From Ancylobacter vacuolatus (GTDB lineage: Bacteria; Pseudomonadota; Alphaproteobacteria; Rhizobiales; Xanthobacteraceae), in NCBI RefSeq assembly GCF_030813595.1, contig NZ_JAUSUH010000010.1, positions 62,001 through 126,000 of the forward strand: a stretch of 64,000 nt of DNA, in the 5' to 3' direction. Below the pieces are notes generated by a model. It did not search any database, was not told the origin of the DNA, and saw only the letters and a program-made list of their open reading frames with translations. Of the stretch, positions 32,056 to 41,563 are shown one piece after another; the first letter of the stretch is position 1; each line of letters starts with the position of its first letter. A program made the translations under genes and the position numbers.

Positions 32056-33288
32056 TCACTCGGCGGCGGTTGCCTCGTCGGCCTCGGAGGCCCCGCCCGT
32101 TCCTTCCGCAGCGGCAGCGGCGCCCGCCGTGCCGCCAGCGTCAATGAAGCTCTTGTAGACGAAGACGCGCTTGCCCTCGACGATGATCTCGCACCATTGC
32201 TGGCAGGTCACGAGTTCCACCTTCTGGCCCGCCGGCAGATTGCCGATGGCAGCCGCACCCCGTTTCGGCGCGGCCCGCATGGTGACGGGACGGCGCGTCA
32301 CAGCCGTGCCGATCGGCTCGCCACCAAACCCTGCGGGTGTATCGCCTTCCTCGGCGGCCTCAGCCGGGGCGGCGGGCTGGGCTTCCGCAGCCGGAGCCGC
32401 AAGGGCCGCCACCTGACGTTCGCGCGCGCGCGAAGGCGGCAGGGGAATCTCCTTCGGCAGCGCCACCGTCGCGGGAGCCGCGGTCAACTCGATCGAGGCG
32501 ACGGCGGGCTCGGCCTCCACCGCCTCCGGAACGACCGGGGCCGATAGAGGCCCGACGTCTGCGTCCGGCGCTGCAAAGGCCGTCACGGGCAGAGTGTCGC
32601 CGGCCGCGTCGAGAGGCGCCGCCGTGTTGCGCAGAACGGGCGGGATGCTGTTGCCCGGCAGGGCGTTGACGAGGGCGGAGGAGGCCGCTGGCGTCGGCGC
32701 GGCGGGCGCCACCTCGACCAGCGCAACGGCGGCGGCCGGGCCAGCACCCGATTCAGGCTGAACAGCCGAGGGCGCGACGCTGGCCACGGCGGCGTTGCCG
32801 ATCACCTCGGGGGCCACCTTCGCCTCCTCGCGGGCGGCCAGCGATTGCAGCAGGACGGCGCCGCCGCCGACCACCGCCATGAAGATGGCAAGCACGCCCA
32901 GCCGCTGCCAGGTAATGACATCTTTGGAAGCGTTGCGTTTGCGCCGCGTCTCGGCTTCTCCCGGCTGGCGCGCCGAGCTGCCGAAGCTGCGCCGGCGGGC
33001 CGCCTGGGCCGAATCGGCACTGGAGGCGCTCCCGATTTCCGGCCGCGCCGCCGCCGGGCGGGCGGAAAGCACATCGCCCATATCTCCGAGAGCCGCGAGG
33101 CGGCTGCGCACATCGCCCATCGAGCGCGATTCACTGCCCTTGCTCGGACGCTCGGCGGGCGGCGCCTCGGCGCCGCCACCATGACGGTCGGCTTTTTCCT
33201 GCTCGAGGGAGCTGACGATGGTCCGGAAATCGGAAATCAGAGAGGAGGAGAGCCCGGTTCCGCGCGGTTGCTGCGATGACGTTGGCAT
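32056..33288 (-). CDS. Membrane-anchored SH3b-domain protein with Ala/Pro-rich linker
   Basis: A 410-residue protein. A cytoplasmic region of about 120 residues precedes one transmembrane helix (about 127-150, LGVLAIFMAVVGGGAVLLQ). A long Ala/Pro/Val-rich periplasmic linker follows, then a bacterial SH3 domain near residues 325-385 (PVTMRAAPKRGAAAIGNLPAG, CQQWCEIIVEGKRVFVYKSF) and an acidic Gly/Ala tail. Periplasmic SH3b domains commonly bind peptidoglycan or partner proteins. The CQQWC pair could form a disulphide. No specific function is recognised. It is preceded by about 380 bases of non-coding DNA. Confidence 0.7.
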   Translation of the reverse strand: MPTSSQQPRGTGLSSSLISDFRTIVSSLEQEKADRHGGGAEAPPAERPSKGSESRSMGDVRSRLAALGDMGDVLSARPAAARPEIGSASSADSAQAARRRSFGSSARQPGEAETRRKRNASKDVITWQRLGVLAIFMAVVGGGAVLLQSLAAREEAKVAPEVIGNAAVASVAPSAVQPESGAGPAAAVALVEVAPAAPTPAASSALVNALPGNSIPPVLRNTAAPLDAAGDTLPVTAFAAPDADVGPLSAPVVPEAVEAEPAVASIELTAAPATVALPKEIPLPPSRARERQVAALAAPAAEAQPAAPAEAAEEGDTPAGFGGEPIGTAVTRRPVTMRAAPKRGAAAIGNLPAGQKVELVTCQQWCEIIVEGKRVFVYKSFIDAGGTAGAAAAAEGTGGASEADEATAAE

Positions 33289-33666
33289 GGCGCGGAGACT
33301 CTACGCTACGGGGGAAAGGCGGGGAAGCACGGAAGAAACCGTAGGGGCGGAAGCGTCGGCACGGTGCGCGCGCCGGCAGTGCCCGGAGGCACGGACGGCC
33401 AGTTCAGGGGTGCGGCGCTGACCACTTCGCATGCGTTCTTCCAGTCCATTCGGGCCGGCGCCCGAAGGCCCGCGACCGAGTTCCGTAAACCGCCTTCGTA
33501 TGCGACGGGTGACAACTTACCGGCACTTTGCCCTTTGATGCAAGAATGTCACATGCCGGAAATTTCCTTATGAACAAAGATTGCGGCAACTCTTGGCCCC
33601 ACCTGTTAAGCGCCCATCAAATTAACCCAATGGATGCAATAAGTTGTGGGAATCCAGCTTGCGCCC
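33289..33666. other. Non-coding region between pncB and the SH3-domain gene
   Basis: About 380 bases with no gene. The half next to pncB (33500-33650) is noticeably AT-richer than the surroundings and probably carries the promoter of the SH3-domain gene. GTGACA/TGTCAC (33509 and 33547) and CCGGCA/TGCCGG (33520 and 33554) are inverted pairs in interleaved order, which I cannot interpret. Confidence 0.4.
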
Positions 33667-34959
33667 CTACACCAGCACCGCCCGCGCCGGCGCGGTCAGC
33701 TCACCAAATATTCGCTGGTAGCGGGCCAACTCCTCGGACGGCCCCATAGCCTTGGTGGGGTTGTCGGAGAGCTTCACGGTTGCGCGTCCATCGGCCGAGA
33801 TCACCTTGCAGACGATGGAAATCGGATCGAGTCGCCCCTCGGGGGCAAAGCCGCGAAAATCATTGGTCAGCAGCGTGCCCCAGCCGAAGCCCATCCGCAG
33901 GCGGCCCTGGAAGTGGCGGTAGATGCGTTCGATGTCGCCAATATCGAGGGCGTCCGAAAAGATGGCCAGCTTCTGGGTCGGGTCCTGCCCCCGTGCCCGC
34001 CACCAGCGCAGCGCCTCCTCGCCGCCCTCGATCGGGTCCTTGCTGTCGATACGGATGCCGGTCCAGCCCGCCACCCAGTCCGGCGCCTGCTCCAGGAAAT
34101 GGCTGGTGCCGAACGTGTCGGGCAGGATCACCAGCAAATTGCCTTCATAATCCTGCTGCCAGTCGGCGAGCACCCTGTAGGGAGCCTGCGCGAGTTCCGC
34201 GTCGGTTTCGGCCAGGGCAGCGTAGACCATGGGCAGTTCATGGGCGTTGGTGCCGGTGGCCTCCACTTCGCGCCGCAGCGCGATCAGGCAGTTCGAGGTG
34301 CCGAGGAAGCGCTCGCCCAAGCCCTCCATCATCGCCTGCACGCACCAGTCCTGCCAGAGGAAGCCGTGCCGCCGGCGGGTGCCGAAATCGGCGACGCCCG
34401 CGCCGCCCAGCGCCTTCAGCCGCTCGACCTTCTCCCAGACGCGCGTCATCGCCCGCGCATAGAGCACCTGCAGCTCGAAGCGGCCCATGCTGCGCAACAC
34501 CGCGCGCGAGCGCAGCTCGTTGATGATGGCGAGCGCCGGGATCTCCCACATCGTGGTCTCGATCCACGGCCCCTCGAAGGTCAGCTCATACTGCCCGTCG
34601 CGTTTTTCGAGGTGATAGGCGGGAAAGCGGAACGTCTCCAGCCAGGCGATGAAATCCGGCGAGAACATCTGGCGCTTGCCGTAGAACATGTTGCCGCGCA
34701 GCCAGGTCGATTCCCCGCGCGTCAGCGACAATGTCCGCACATGGTCGAGCTGCTCGCGCAGTTCGCCCTCGTCGACGAAGTCGGCGATTCGCACGCTCTT
34801 CGTCCGGTTGATGATGCCGAAGGTGACGCGCGTGTGGAAATGCCGACGATAGATCGTCTGCGCCATCAGCAGCTTGTAGAAATCCGTGTCGAGCACGGAG
34901 CGGACGATCGGGTCGATCTTCCACGTGTGATTGTAGACGCGAGTCGCGATGTCGATCAT
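33667..34959 (-). CDS. pncB: Nicotinate phosphoribosyltransferase
   Basis: A 430-residue enzyme of the NAD salvage (Preiss-Handler) pathway, making nicotinate mononucleotide from nicotinate and PRPP with ATP. PncB wording is clear: [19 protein letters not shown] at the N-terminus, the autophosphorylated His region [20 protein letters not shown], and [12 protein letters not shown] plus [19 protein letters not shown] at the C-terminus. ATG 34959 ([10 protein letters not shown]) matches family length; an upstream in-frame extension reads as non-conserved. It diverges from the Old Yellow Enzyme gene over 200 bases. Confidence 0.93.
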   Translation of the reverse strand: MIDIATRVYNHTWKIDPIVRSVLDTDFYKLLMAQTIYRRHFHTRVTFGIINRTKSVRIADFVDEGELREQLDHVRTLSLTRGESTWLRGNMFYGKRQMFSPDFIAWLETFRFPAYHLEKRDGQYELTFEGPWIETTMWEIPALAIINELRSRAVLRSMGRFELQVLYARAMTRVWEKVERLKALGGAGVADFGTRRRHGFLWQDWCVQAMMEGLGERFLGTSNCLIALRREVEATGTNAHELPMVYAALAETDAELAQAPYRVLADWQQDYEGNLLVILPDTFGTSHFLEQAPDWVAGWTGIRIDSKDPIEGGEEALRWWRARGQDPTQKLAIFSDALDIGDIERIYRHFQGRLRMGFGWGTLLTNDFRGFAPEGRLDPISIVCKVISADGRATVKLSDNPTKAMGPSEELARYQRIFGELTAPARAVLV

Positions 34960-35158
34960 GCGGTAGGCCCCGTTTGCCCGGCCTCCCCTTCTAGAGCATG
35001 CCGGCCGAAAATGCAGGGCACGCCAGTGACGGCAGCGCCGGCCGGCTCGGGCGTTCAGCGCCATCGTGCGTTCCGGCACTTGGAACGGCCAATCCGATGC
35101 TTAAGTGCACTCCAACGCCCGTACTCGCTTACGGGCCCTTCTTCGACAGGAGCGCATC

Positions 35159-36256
35159 TTGGCTGCCACGAAATCCCTTTTCGACACGTATCGCCTCGGC
35201 GACATCATCCTCGCCAACCGTATCGTCATGGCCCCGCTGACGCGCAATCGCGCCGGCGCCGACCTCGTCCCCTCGCCGCTCGCGGTTGAGTATTATCGCC
35301 AGCGCGCCACCGCCGGGCTCATCATCACCGAGGCGACGCAGATCTCCGCGACCGCCCAGGGCTACCAGGACACGCCCGGCCTCTTCACGCAGGCGCAGAT
35401 CGAAGGTTGGAGGAAGATCACCGACGCCGTGCATGGCGCCGGTGGCCACATCTTCGTGCAGCTCTGGCATGTCGGGCGCGTCTCGCTCCGCTCGCTGCAG
35501 CCGGACGGCGCCGCCCCTCTCGCCCCTTCCGCTCTTCGCGCCAACACCAAGACCTATGCGAACAATAGCTTTGCCGAGGTCGACGAGCCGCGCGCGCTGA
35601 CGCTGGACGAGATCCCCGGCATCGTCGACGATTTCCGCCAGGCCTCGGCCAACGCCATTCTCGCCGGCTTCGACGGTGTCGAAATCCACGGTGCCAACGG
35701 CTATCTGATCGACCAGTTCCTGCGCGACGGCGCCAACAAGCGCACCGACGCCTATGGCGGCTCGATCGAAAACCGTACCCGGTTCCTGAAGGAGGTCCTG
35801 CAAGCCGTGATCGGTGAGATCGGCGCCGCGCGGACCGGCTTGCGGCTTTCCCCCGTCACGCCGGCCAATGATGTCACCGACAGTGATCCGCAGGCGCTGT
35901 TCAGCCATGTGATGGACGTCGTCGAGAGCCTGCACCCGGTCTATGTCCATATGATCGAGGGTGCCACGGGCGGCCCGCGCGACATTGTGCCGGACTTCGA
36001 TTTCGAGGCCCTGCGCGCCCGCTACAGCGGCGCCTGGATGGTGAACAACGGCTACGACAAGGCGATGGCGGAAGAGGTGGTCGCGGCCGGCAAGGCCGAC
36101 CTCGTCGCCTTCGGCAAGGCCTTCATCTCGTCGCCCGACGCCGTGGAACGCCTGCGCCGTGGCGTCGCCTTCAATGAGCTGGACCGCGACCACCTCTATG
36201 GCGGCGGCGCCAAGGGATACACGGACTATCCGACGCTGGAGAACGCCGGCGCCTGA
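35159..36256 (+). CDS. Old Yellow Enzyme family alkene reductase (NemA-like)
   Basis: A 365-residue FMN-dependent ene-reductase using NAD(P)H to reduce activated C=C bonds or nitro and nitrate ester groups. Motifs are NRIVMAPLTRNRA (FMN contact), FVQLWHVGRVS, the substrate pair in GVEIHGANGYLIDQFL (the classical His/Asn pair is HGAN), RTDAYGGSIENR, and VAFGKAFISSPD at the end of the barrel. The start is a TTG at 35159 with AGGAG six bases upstream; an in-frame ATG at 35105 has no ribosome site. A strong terminator follows. Confidence 0.92.
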   Translation: MAATKSLFDTYRLGDIILANRIVMAPLTRNRAGADLVPSPLAVEYYRQRATAGLIITEATQISATAQGYQDTPGLFTQAQIEGWRKITDAVHGAGGHIFVQLWHVGRVSLRSLQPDGAAPLAPSALRANTKTYANNSFAEVDEPRALTLDEIPGIVDDFRQASANAILAGFDGVEIHGANGYLIDQFLRDGANKRTDAYGGSIENRTRFLKEVLQAVIGEIGAARTGLRLSPVTPANDVTDSDPQALFSHVMDVVESLHPVYVHMIEGATGGPRDIVPDFDFEALRARYSGAWMVNNGYDKAMAEEVVAAGKADLVAFGKAFISSPDAVERLRRGVAFNELDRDHLYGGGAKGYTDYPTLENAGA

Positions 36257-36277
36257 GCGTTCCTCGCTCAAAACGAC

Positions 36278-36306
36278 AAAGGCCCGCCTTCTGGCGGGCC
36301 TTTTTT
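36278..36306 (+). terminator. Terminator after the Old Yellow Enzyme gene
   Basis: AAAGGCCCGCC (36278-36288) and GGCGGGCCTTT (36293-36303) form an 11-base stem with a 4-base loop ending in six T. It may also slow transcription from the convergent transglutaminase gene. Confidence 0.9.
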
Positions 36307-36323
36307 ATGGGAAAGCGCTGCGG

Positions 36324-37223
36324 CTATGCCGCCGCGAGCGGCTCTTCCGGCCGCACGCAGCGCACAGACACGTCGACAGCCATGCCGAGATAATCGCCGG
36401 TCAGGCCCGTGAACCCACCCGCCACCGGCACCGCCTGGCTGGGATCGCGGGTCACGGCGACGCGGATGAGGTTGTCGGCAGCAATCGTGCCGTTGGTGGG
36501 ATCGAACTCGACCCAGCCGGCACCCGGCAAGTAGATATCCGCCCACGCATGGGTGGCACCGGCGCCGACAAGGGCGGAATCGCCGCCGTCGAGCGCCGGA
36601 TCATAGAGATAGCCGGTGACGAAGCGCGCCCCGAAGCCGAGGGCCCGCGCCGTTTCGATGAGCAGCAGCGCGAAGTCACGGCAGGAGCCGGTGCCCAGCC
36701 GCAGCGTCTCCAGCGGCGGCTGGGTGCCTTCTTCGAAGCGCAGATTATAGCTGAAACCCTTGTGGATGCTGTTGTTGATATCCGTCAGCAGCGCCATGGT
36801 GTCGGTCGGCCGCGCGGCGATGAACCCCTTCGCCCAGGCTTCCAGTTCGCCGTGCGGGTCAGGATGATGTGGGTCCAGCATGCGGCCGAGGTCGATGCGG
36901 TCGTCCGGAGAATAGACGAAGGGGTAGGAGGTCGCGCCCTCCTCGATCTCGAAGTCGAGCCCGCCCAACCCATAGCGCTCCAGCGTGAGGACGCTCTCGA
37001 TCTTCAATTCATCCGATGGTTCGAGAAAGTCGACCACCGCGACGGAATTGCCGAACACGTCGTGCATCCAGCGAATGTTTCCGTGCGGAAACAGCGAGAT
37101 GTTCGCCCCCACCAACCTCAGGTCGTGGCTGTCGCGCGGGCGCAGCATCAGCCGATGCGGCTGGAAGGTGACGGGGTTGGCGTACGTGTACTGGGTGACG
37201 TGTCGGACGGTCAGGGTCTGCAT
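36324..37223 (-). CDS. Transglutaminase-like cysteine protease-fold protein
   Basis: A 299-residue protein with an N-terminal bacterial transglutaminase-like beta domain (VRHVTQYTYANPVTFQPHRL) and a catalytic papain-like domain. The triad is visible as Cys in GTGSCRDFALLLIETARALG, His in GATHAWADIYLPGAGW and Asp in EFDPTNG. Such proteins act as peptidases or amidases and often accompany circularly permuted ATP-grasp/alpha-E proteins, which are not in this window. ATG 37223 is preferred over an upstream TTG at 37256. Function is unknown beyond the fold. Confidence 0.87.
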   Translation of the reverse strand: MQTLTVRHVTQYTYANPVTFQPHRLMLRPRDSHDLRLVGANISLFPHGNIRWMHDVFGNSVAVVDFLEPSDELKIESVLTLERYGLGGLDFEIEEGATSYPFVYSPDDRIDLGRMLDPHHPDPHGELEAWAKGFIAARPTDTMALLTDINNSIHKGFSYNLRFEEGTQPPLETLRLGTGSCRDFALLLIETARALGFGARFVTGYLYDPALDGGDSALVGAGATHAWADIYLPGAGWVEFDPTNGTIAADNLIRVAVTRDPSQAVPVAGGFTGLTGDYLGMAVDVSVRCVRPEEPLAAA

Positions 37224-37271
37224 GTTGAGTTCCGAAAAGGTCCGCCCGCGGGCCAAGGCAGGCGGGAGATG

Positions 37272-37559
37272 TCAGCGAGAGCAGAGGCGGCCGACGGCAA
37301 AGCCGATCAGGCCCATTGCAACCAGAGCGCGAAATGAGTAGCGCTGTGTCGGCTCCTGCCCTGCCGCAGCCTGGGCGACGCTGTCGGAAGCGCGCGACCC
37401 TGCGCGCGCACCCTGCGCCGAGGCGCCCGACGCATATGATCCGCCGACGATGCCGGACGGCTGGCCACCCGGCCCGCCCGATGCGCCCGGGCTCGAGGAA
37501 CCGCCTTCGCTGAACGGACCTCGGCTGGAGGAGCCGTAGTCATTATTGGGATTAGCCAT
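37272..37559 (-). CDS. Small Gly/Ser-rich protein with C-terminal membrane helix
   Basis: A 95-residue protein. The first 65 residues are disordered and rich in Gly, Ser, Ala and Pro. The C-terminus has a single hydrophobic helix (FRALVAMGLIGFAVGRL) ending in Cys-Ser-Arg. This is the layout of small tail-anchored hypothetical proteins common in Hyphomicrobiales. It lies 48 bases upstream of the transglutaminase start on the same strand. No function is recognised. Confidence 0.6.
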   Translation of the reverse strand: MANPNNDYGSSSRGPFSEGGSSSPGASGGPGGQPSGIVGGSYASGASAQGARAGSRASDSVAQAAAGQEPTQRYSFRALVAMGLIGFAVGRLCSR

Positions 37560-37644
37560 CGCGTGCTCTCGCCTGTTCGCCTGTTTGAAGGCCTAACGCG
37601 CAAGCCGCACTTTCGTTCGAGGGGACGCGGCGCCTCGCTCCCGC

Positions 37645-37857
37645 TCAGATACGCCCATTGAGAAAGGCGAGCATTTCCACCGGACCGTTGGCGTTGAACA
37701 GCTTCACCTGCCGCCCTCCGCACATGTCGCAGCGCAGGCGCGGGGGCGCCGCCCCCTCGGCCGGGGGCGCCAGAGAGGCCGCATCGACGCGTCCGAGCAC
37801 GGAACGCCGCCCGCAACGCTGGCAGTGGGCACAGAGCATGGAAGATTGGTCGATCAT
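37645..37857 (-). CDS. Small zinc-ribbon-like protein
   Basis: A 70-residue protein with two Cys pairs, CAHCQRCGRRS near the N-terminus and LRCDMCGGRQVKLFN about 30 residues later, forming a probable zinc ribbon, and a C-terminal GPVEMLAFLNGRI. GGGAGGG four bases before the ATG supports real translation. Function is unknown; such proteins can be nucleic acid-binding or protein-interaction modules. Confidence 0.65.
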   Translation of the reverse strand: MIDQSSMLCAHCQRCGRRSVLGRVDAASLAPPAEGAAPPRLRCDMCGGRQVKLFNANGPVEMLAFLNGRI

Positions 37858-38061
37858 GTCGCCCTCCCGAGCGGAACGGTCGGGATCGCCGGGACCCCGT
37901 CCGCCGTGCAGCCCCCTGCCCGGCCGCGCCCTCGGGCGCTTGGGTGGAGGCTATCCTGGCCGGATAACCCGCTGGTCCCGCGCCGCTTTAACAAGCGACG
38001 CGCCACCGGACACGGATGAAGACAGGGGATGGACGAAGATGACTTCGTCTTGGTTCCGCCA

Positions 38062-38082
38062 AAACTCCGAAGGATCGGAGTT
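38062..38082 (-). terminator. Hairpin terminator just after tRNA-Lys
   Basis: On the minus strand, directly after the CCA end, ACTCCGA-TCCT-TCGGAGT is followed by TTTGG. A second hairpin, GACGAAG/CTTCGTC (38032-38049), follows. Confidence 0.6.
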
Positions 38083-38158
<76 letters not shown>

Positions 38159-38278
38159 CCGCCGCAGACCGTGGCCTTGCGGACGGGCGGTCATGTAGCA
38201 GAGCCCCCCGGGTGTGTCCATAGGGACAGCCCGGCTTCCCGATCTTTCCACAGGCCAGCCCGAGAGGAGACCTGCCCG

Positions 38279-39778
38279 CTACTCCTGGAACGCCTCCTCG
38301 CGCTTCTTGCGCACGGAGGGCAGCAGCACGACGACCAACGCGAGAATTGCCAGCCCCAGCATGGTGGCGGAGATCGGCCGGGTGAAGAACACCGTGGGAT
38401 CGCCGCGCGAGATCAGCATGGCGCGGCGCAGATATTCCTCCAGCATCGGACCGATGATGAAGCCGAGCAGTAGCGGCGCCGGCTCGCAGTCCAGCTTAAC
38501 CAATACGTAGCCGACCACCCCGAACAGGGCCATGGTGAACACGTCGATGGCATTGTTGTTCACGCTGTAGACGCCGATGCAGCAAAAGCCGACGATGAGC
38601 GGAAACAGGATGTGGTACGGCACGGTGAGCAGCCGGACCCAGATGCCGATCAGCGGCAGGTTCAGCACCACCAGCATCAGATTGCCGATCCACATCGAGG
38701 CGATGATGCCCCAGAACAGGCTCGGCTGCTCGTTCACCACATTAGGGCCCGGCACGATGCCCTGGATGATGAGCGCGCCGATCATCAGCGCCATGACAGG
38801 GTTGGACGGAATGCCGAGCGTGAGCATGGGGATGAAGGAGGTCTGCGCGCCGGCATTGTTGGCCGCCTCGGGCCCGGCAACTCCCTCAATGGCGCCCTTG
38901 CCGAATTTTTCAGGGTGGCGGGAAATCTTCTTCTCGATCGAATAGGCGGCGAAGGAAGACAGGATCGCCCCGCCGCCCGGCAGGATGCCTAGGAACGAAC
39001 CTAGAAAGGTGCCGCGCAGGATCGGGCCGATGATGCGCTTGATATCCTCCTTCGAGAGCAGCAGGCCTTTCACCTTCTGCACCATCACGGTTCGGGTGTG
39101 CTCATCCTCCAGGTTGCGCACGATCTCGCCGATGCCGAACACGCCCATGGCGAGCGCCACGAACTCGATGCCATCCGCCAGTTCCAGCATGTCGAAGGTG
39201 AAGCGCGGGGTGCCGGTGTAGACATCCTGCCCGGACAGGCCGAGCAAAATGCCCAGAACCACCATCGCCAGCGCCTTTACCACCGAGCCCGAGGCCAGGG
39301 CGACCGAGGCGACAAGTCCTAGAACCATCAGCGCAAAATACTCCGGCGGCCCGAACTTCAGCGCGAGGTCGGCGAGCGGCGGGGCGAAGACGGCGAGCAG
39401 GAAAGTGGCGACCGATCCGGCGAAGAAGGAGCCGATGGCGGCGGTGGCGAGCGCGGCGCCGGCGCGGCCCTGACGCGCCATCTGGTAGCCGTCAATGGCG
39501 GTGACGACCGAGGAGCTCTCGCCCGGCAGGTTGATCAGGATCGCCGTGGTCGAGCCGCCATATTGCGCGCCGTAATAGATGCCCGACAGCATGATCAGCG
39601 CCGAAACCGGCGGCAGGCCGAAGGTAATCGGCAGCAGCATGGCGATGGTCGGCACCGGCCCGAGGCCCGGCAGAACGCCGATCAGGGTGCCCAGAAGCAC
39701 GCCGATGAAGCAGTAGAAAATGTTCTGGAAGGTGACCGCGACGGAGAAGCCGAGAGCGAGATTGTCGAAGATTTCCAT
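38279..39778 (-). CDS. tctA: Tripartite tricarboxylate transporter, large permease TctA
   Basis: A 499-residue membrane protein of about 11-12 helices, the transport subunit of TTT family importers for citrate-like or other carboxylates. Typical motifs are GLPPVSALIMLSGIYYGAQY, GGSTTAILINLPGE and LGILPGGGAILSSFAAYSIE near the middle. It ends an operon tctC-tctB-tctA, starting 12 bases after tctB. Substrate is set by the binding protein and is not deducible. Confidence 0.94.
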   Translation of the reverse strand: MEIFDNLALGFSVAVTFQNIFYCFIGVLLGTLIGVLPGLGPVPTIAMLLPITFGLPPVSALIMLSGIYYGAQYGGSTTAILINLPGESSSVVTAIDGYQMARQGRAGAALATAAIGSFFAGSVATFLLAVFAPPLADLALKFGPPEYFALMVLGLVASVALASGSVVKALAMVVLGILLGLSGQDVYTGTPRFTFDMLELADGIEFVALAMGVFGIGEIVRNLEDEHTRTVMVQKVKGLLLSKEDIKRIIGPILRGTFLGSFLGILPGGGAILSSFAAYSIEKKISRHPEKFGKGAIEGVAGPEAANNAGAQTSFIPMLTLGIPSNPVMALMIGALIIQGIVPGPNVVNEQPSLFWGIIASMWIGNLMLVVLNLPLIGIWVRLLTVPYHILFPLIVGFCCIGVYSVNNNAIDVFTMALFGVVGYVLVKLDCEPAPLLLGFIIGPMLEEYLRRAMLISRGDPTVFFTRPISATMLGLAILALVVVLLPSVRKKREEAFQE

Positions 39779-39790
39779 GGACTTCGCCTC

Positions 39791-40282
39791 TCAGTAGCCG
39801 CCGAGCCACGGGCCCAGCATGGGCAGCGGCAGGCCGAGCCCCTTGATGAACACGGCCCAGGAGAACGCCACCATGATGAAGGAAGAGAGCAACGCCGTCG
39901 TCAGCTTGAAGCGCCGGCTCGCCAGGGTCGAGAGGAACACCGCGAGCCCCATGGAGGGGCCGAGCCCCAGCGGGCGGATGCCGAGGCCGAACACAACCAC
40001 CGCGAGCGTCACCAGCCCAAGCGGCACCCATGGCCAGCGCCGAAAACCGATCTTCTGCGTCTCGTTTTCATCCTCAACCGGGTGGAGAGTGAGTCCAGTG
40101 AGAAGGACGATCAGGCCAAGGAGACCAAGCAGACCCGCCAGGATCATCGGGAAATAGCCCGGCCCCATGCGGATGGCACGCCCCATGGGCAGCCCCATCG
40201 CCTGCCAGGCGAAGAAGGCCGCCAGGAACACGATCAGGAGGCCGCTGGCGACCTCCTTCGAATTTTTGACAAAGCGCGTCAT
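39791..40282 (-). CDS. tctB: Tripartite tricarboxylate transporter, small subunit TctB
   Basis: A 163-residue membrane protein with four hydrophobic segments, the poorly conserved small subunit of the TTT system. The N-terminal AFFAWQAMGLPMGRAIRMGPGYFP is the common TctB signature (GPGYFP). It lies between tctC (81 bases) and tctA (12 bases) on the same strand. Confidence 0.9.
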   Translation of the reverse strand: MTRFVKNSKEVASGLLIVFLAAFFAWQAMGLPMGRAIRMGPGYFPMILAGLLGLLGLIVLLTGLTLHPVEDENETQKIGFRRWPWVPLGLVTLAVVVFGLGIRPLGLGPSMGLAVFLSTLASRRFKLTTALLSSFIMVAFSWAVFIKGLGLPLPMLGPWLGGY

Positions 40283-40363
40283 GGCACCTTTTCCGCCGGC
40301 CGGGACGTGAAGCGCCGGCCCGCGCGCTGGGCGGCGGACCGGCGGGAGGAGGGATCAGGCGCG

Positions 40364-41350
40364 TCAGTCGGCGAACACGCCGGCCTGCTCGATCACCGGC
40401 TTCCACTTGGCGACTTCCGCCTCAAGAAACTTCTGGTGCACCTCCGGCGTGGCGCGTTCCAGCGCCACCGGCTCGGTGCCGAGATCGGCGAAGCGGGAAA
40501 TGACCTTGGGGTCCTGCAGCGCGGCGACGAGGGCGGCGTTCAGCTTGTCGATCTCGGCCTTGGGCGTGCCCTTGGGCGCGTACATGCCGTGCCACACCGC
40601 CACTTCGAAGCCGGGCAGGCCGGCGGAATCGAGGGTCGGGAGATTGGGCAGCGACTTCACCGGGGTCTTGGTGGTGACGCCATAGGCCTTCACCTTGCCG
40701 GCCTTGATCTGGCCGGTCGTGTTGGTGGTCTGGTCGCACAAGAGGTCGATCTGCCCGCCGACAAGGTCGTTCATCGCCGGGCCGGTGCCCTGATAGGGAA
40801 CGGTGGTCATCTGCGTGCCCAGTGCCGACATGAGCAGCATGCCGCACAGATGCGAGGCCGAGCCGACGCCGGCATTGCCATAGATCACCGCGTCCTTGTT
40901 CGCCTTCACATAGGCGATCAGCTCGGCGGCATCCTTGGGCTCCAGCGCCGATTTGCCGATCACGGTCATCGGCACGTCGGTGACGAGGCCGACCTCCTCG
41001 AAATCGGTCAGCACATTATAGGGCAGCTTGCGGTACAGCGTGGCGGCGGTCGCCTGGCCGATATGGTGCAGAAGAACCGTGTAGCCGTCGGGGGTGGCCT
41101 TCGCCACCTGCCCGGCGCCGCGCGTGCCGCCGGCGCCGCCGACATTCTCCACCACCACCTGCTGGCCGAGGGTGCGCGACATGGATTCGGCGATCAGCCG
41201 CGCCACCGTGTCGGTCGGGCCGCCGGCCGAGAACGGGACGACCATGGTCACCGGACGGTTCGGGAAATCCTGCGCCTGCACTGCGGACAGCGGCAGGACG
41301 GCGAGCGTCAGCGCGGCCAGAGCGGCGGCGGCCCCCTTGAAAGTCCTCAT
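40364..41350 (-). CDS. tctC: TctC/Bug-family periplasmic solute-binding protein
   Basis: A 328-residue receptor with a signal peptide (LAALTLAVLPLSAVQAQ, cleavage after AQA) and Bug hallmarks: YPNRPVT-type start (here FPNRPVTMVVPFSAGGPTDT), GGAGGTRGAGQVAKATPDGYT, YGNAGVGSASHLCG and YQGTGPAMNDLVGGQIDLLC. GGGAGGG before ATG 41350 sets the start. It captures the carboxylate for TctAB. The gene is first in the operon and diverges from pabB over about 210 bases. Confidence 0.93.
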   Translation of the reverse strand: MRTFKGAAAALAALTLAVLPLSAVQAQDFPNRPVTMVVPFSAGGPTDTVARLIAESMSRTLGQQVVVENVGGAGGTRGAGQVAKATPDGYTVLLHHIGQATAATLYRKLPYNVLTDFEEVGLVTDVPMTVIGKSALEPKDAAELIAYVKANKDAVIYGNAGVGSASHLCGMLLMSALGTQMTTVPYQGTGPAMNDLVGGQIDLLCDQTTNTTGQIKAGKVKAYGVTTKTPVKSLPNLPTLDSAGLPGFEVAVWHGMYAPKGTPKAEIDKLNAALVAALQDPKVISRFADLGTEPVALERATPEVHQKFLEAEVAKWKPVIEQAGVFAD

Positions 41351-41563
41351 ATGTCCCTCCCGAGACTTATTGATCCGTTTTGATGTCACAGCGCTCATGT
41401 CGCGAGCGCCTTTTATGGGGCGCTAAGGCCACCACCCGCGCAACCCAGCGTCAAGTGACTCTTTGGACTAGAAAATGCCGCGCGGTGGCGAAATACGGCC
41501 GTCGACAGCGGCACGCGCGTCGCCGCTCTAGGAAGCCGCGCCGCGACGTTCCATATTCGACGC

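Noticed and set aside
33606..33625. Two TTAA motifs upstream of the SH3-domain gene as a CtrA box.
   Set aside because: They are 12 bases apart, not the 7 required, so the match fails.
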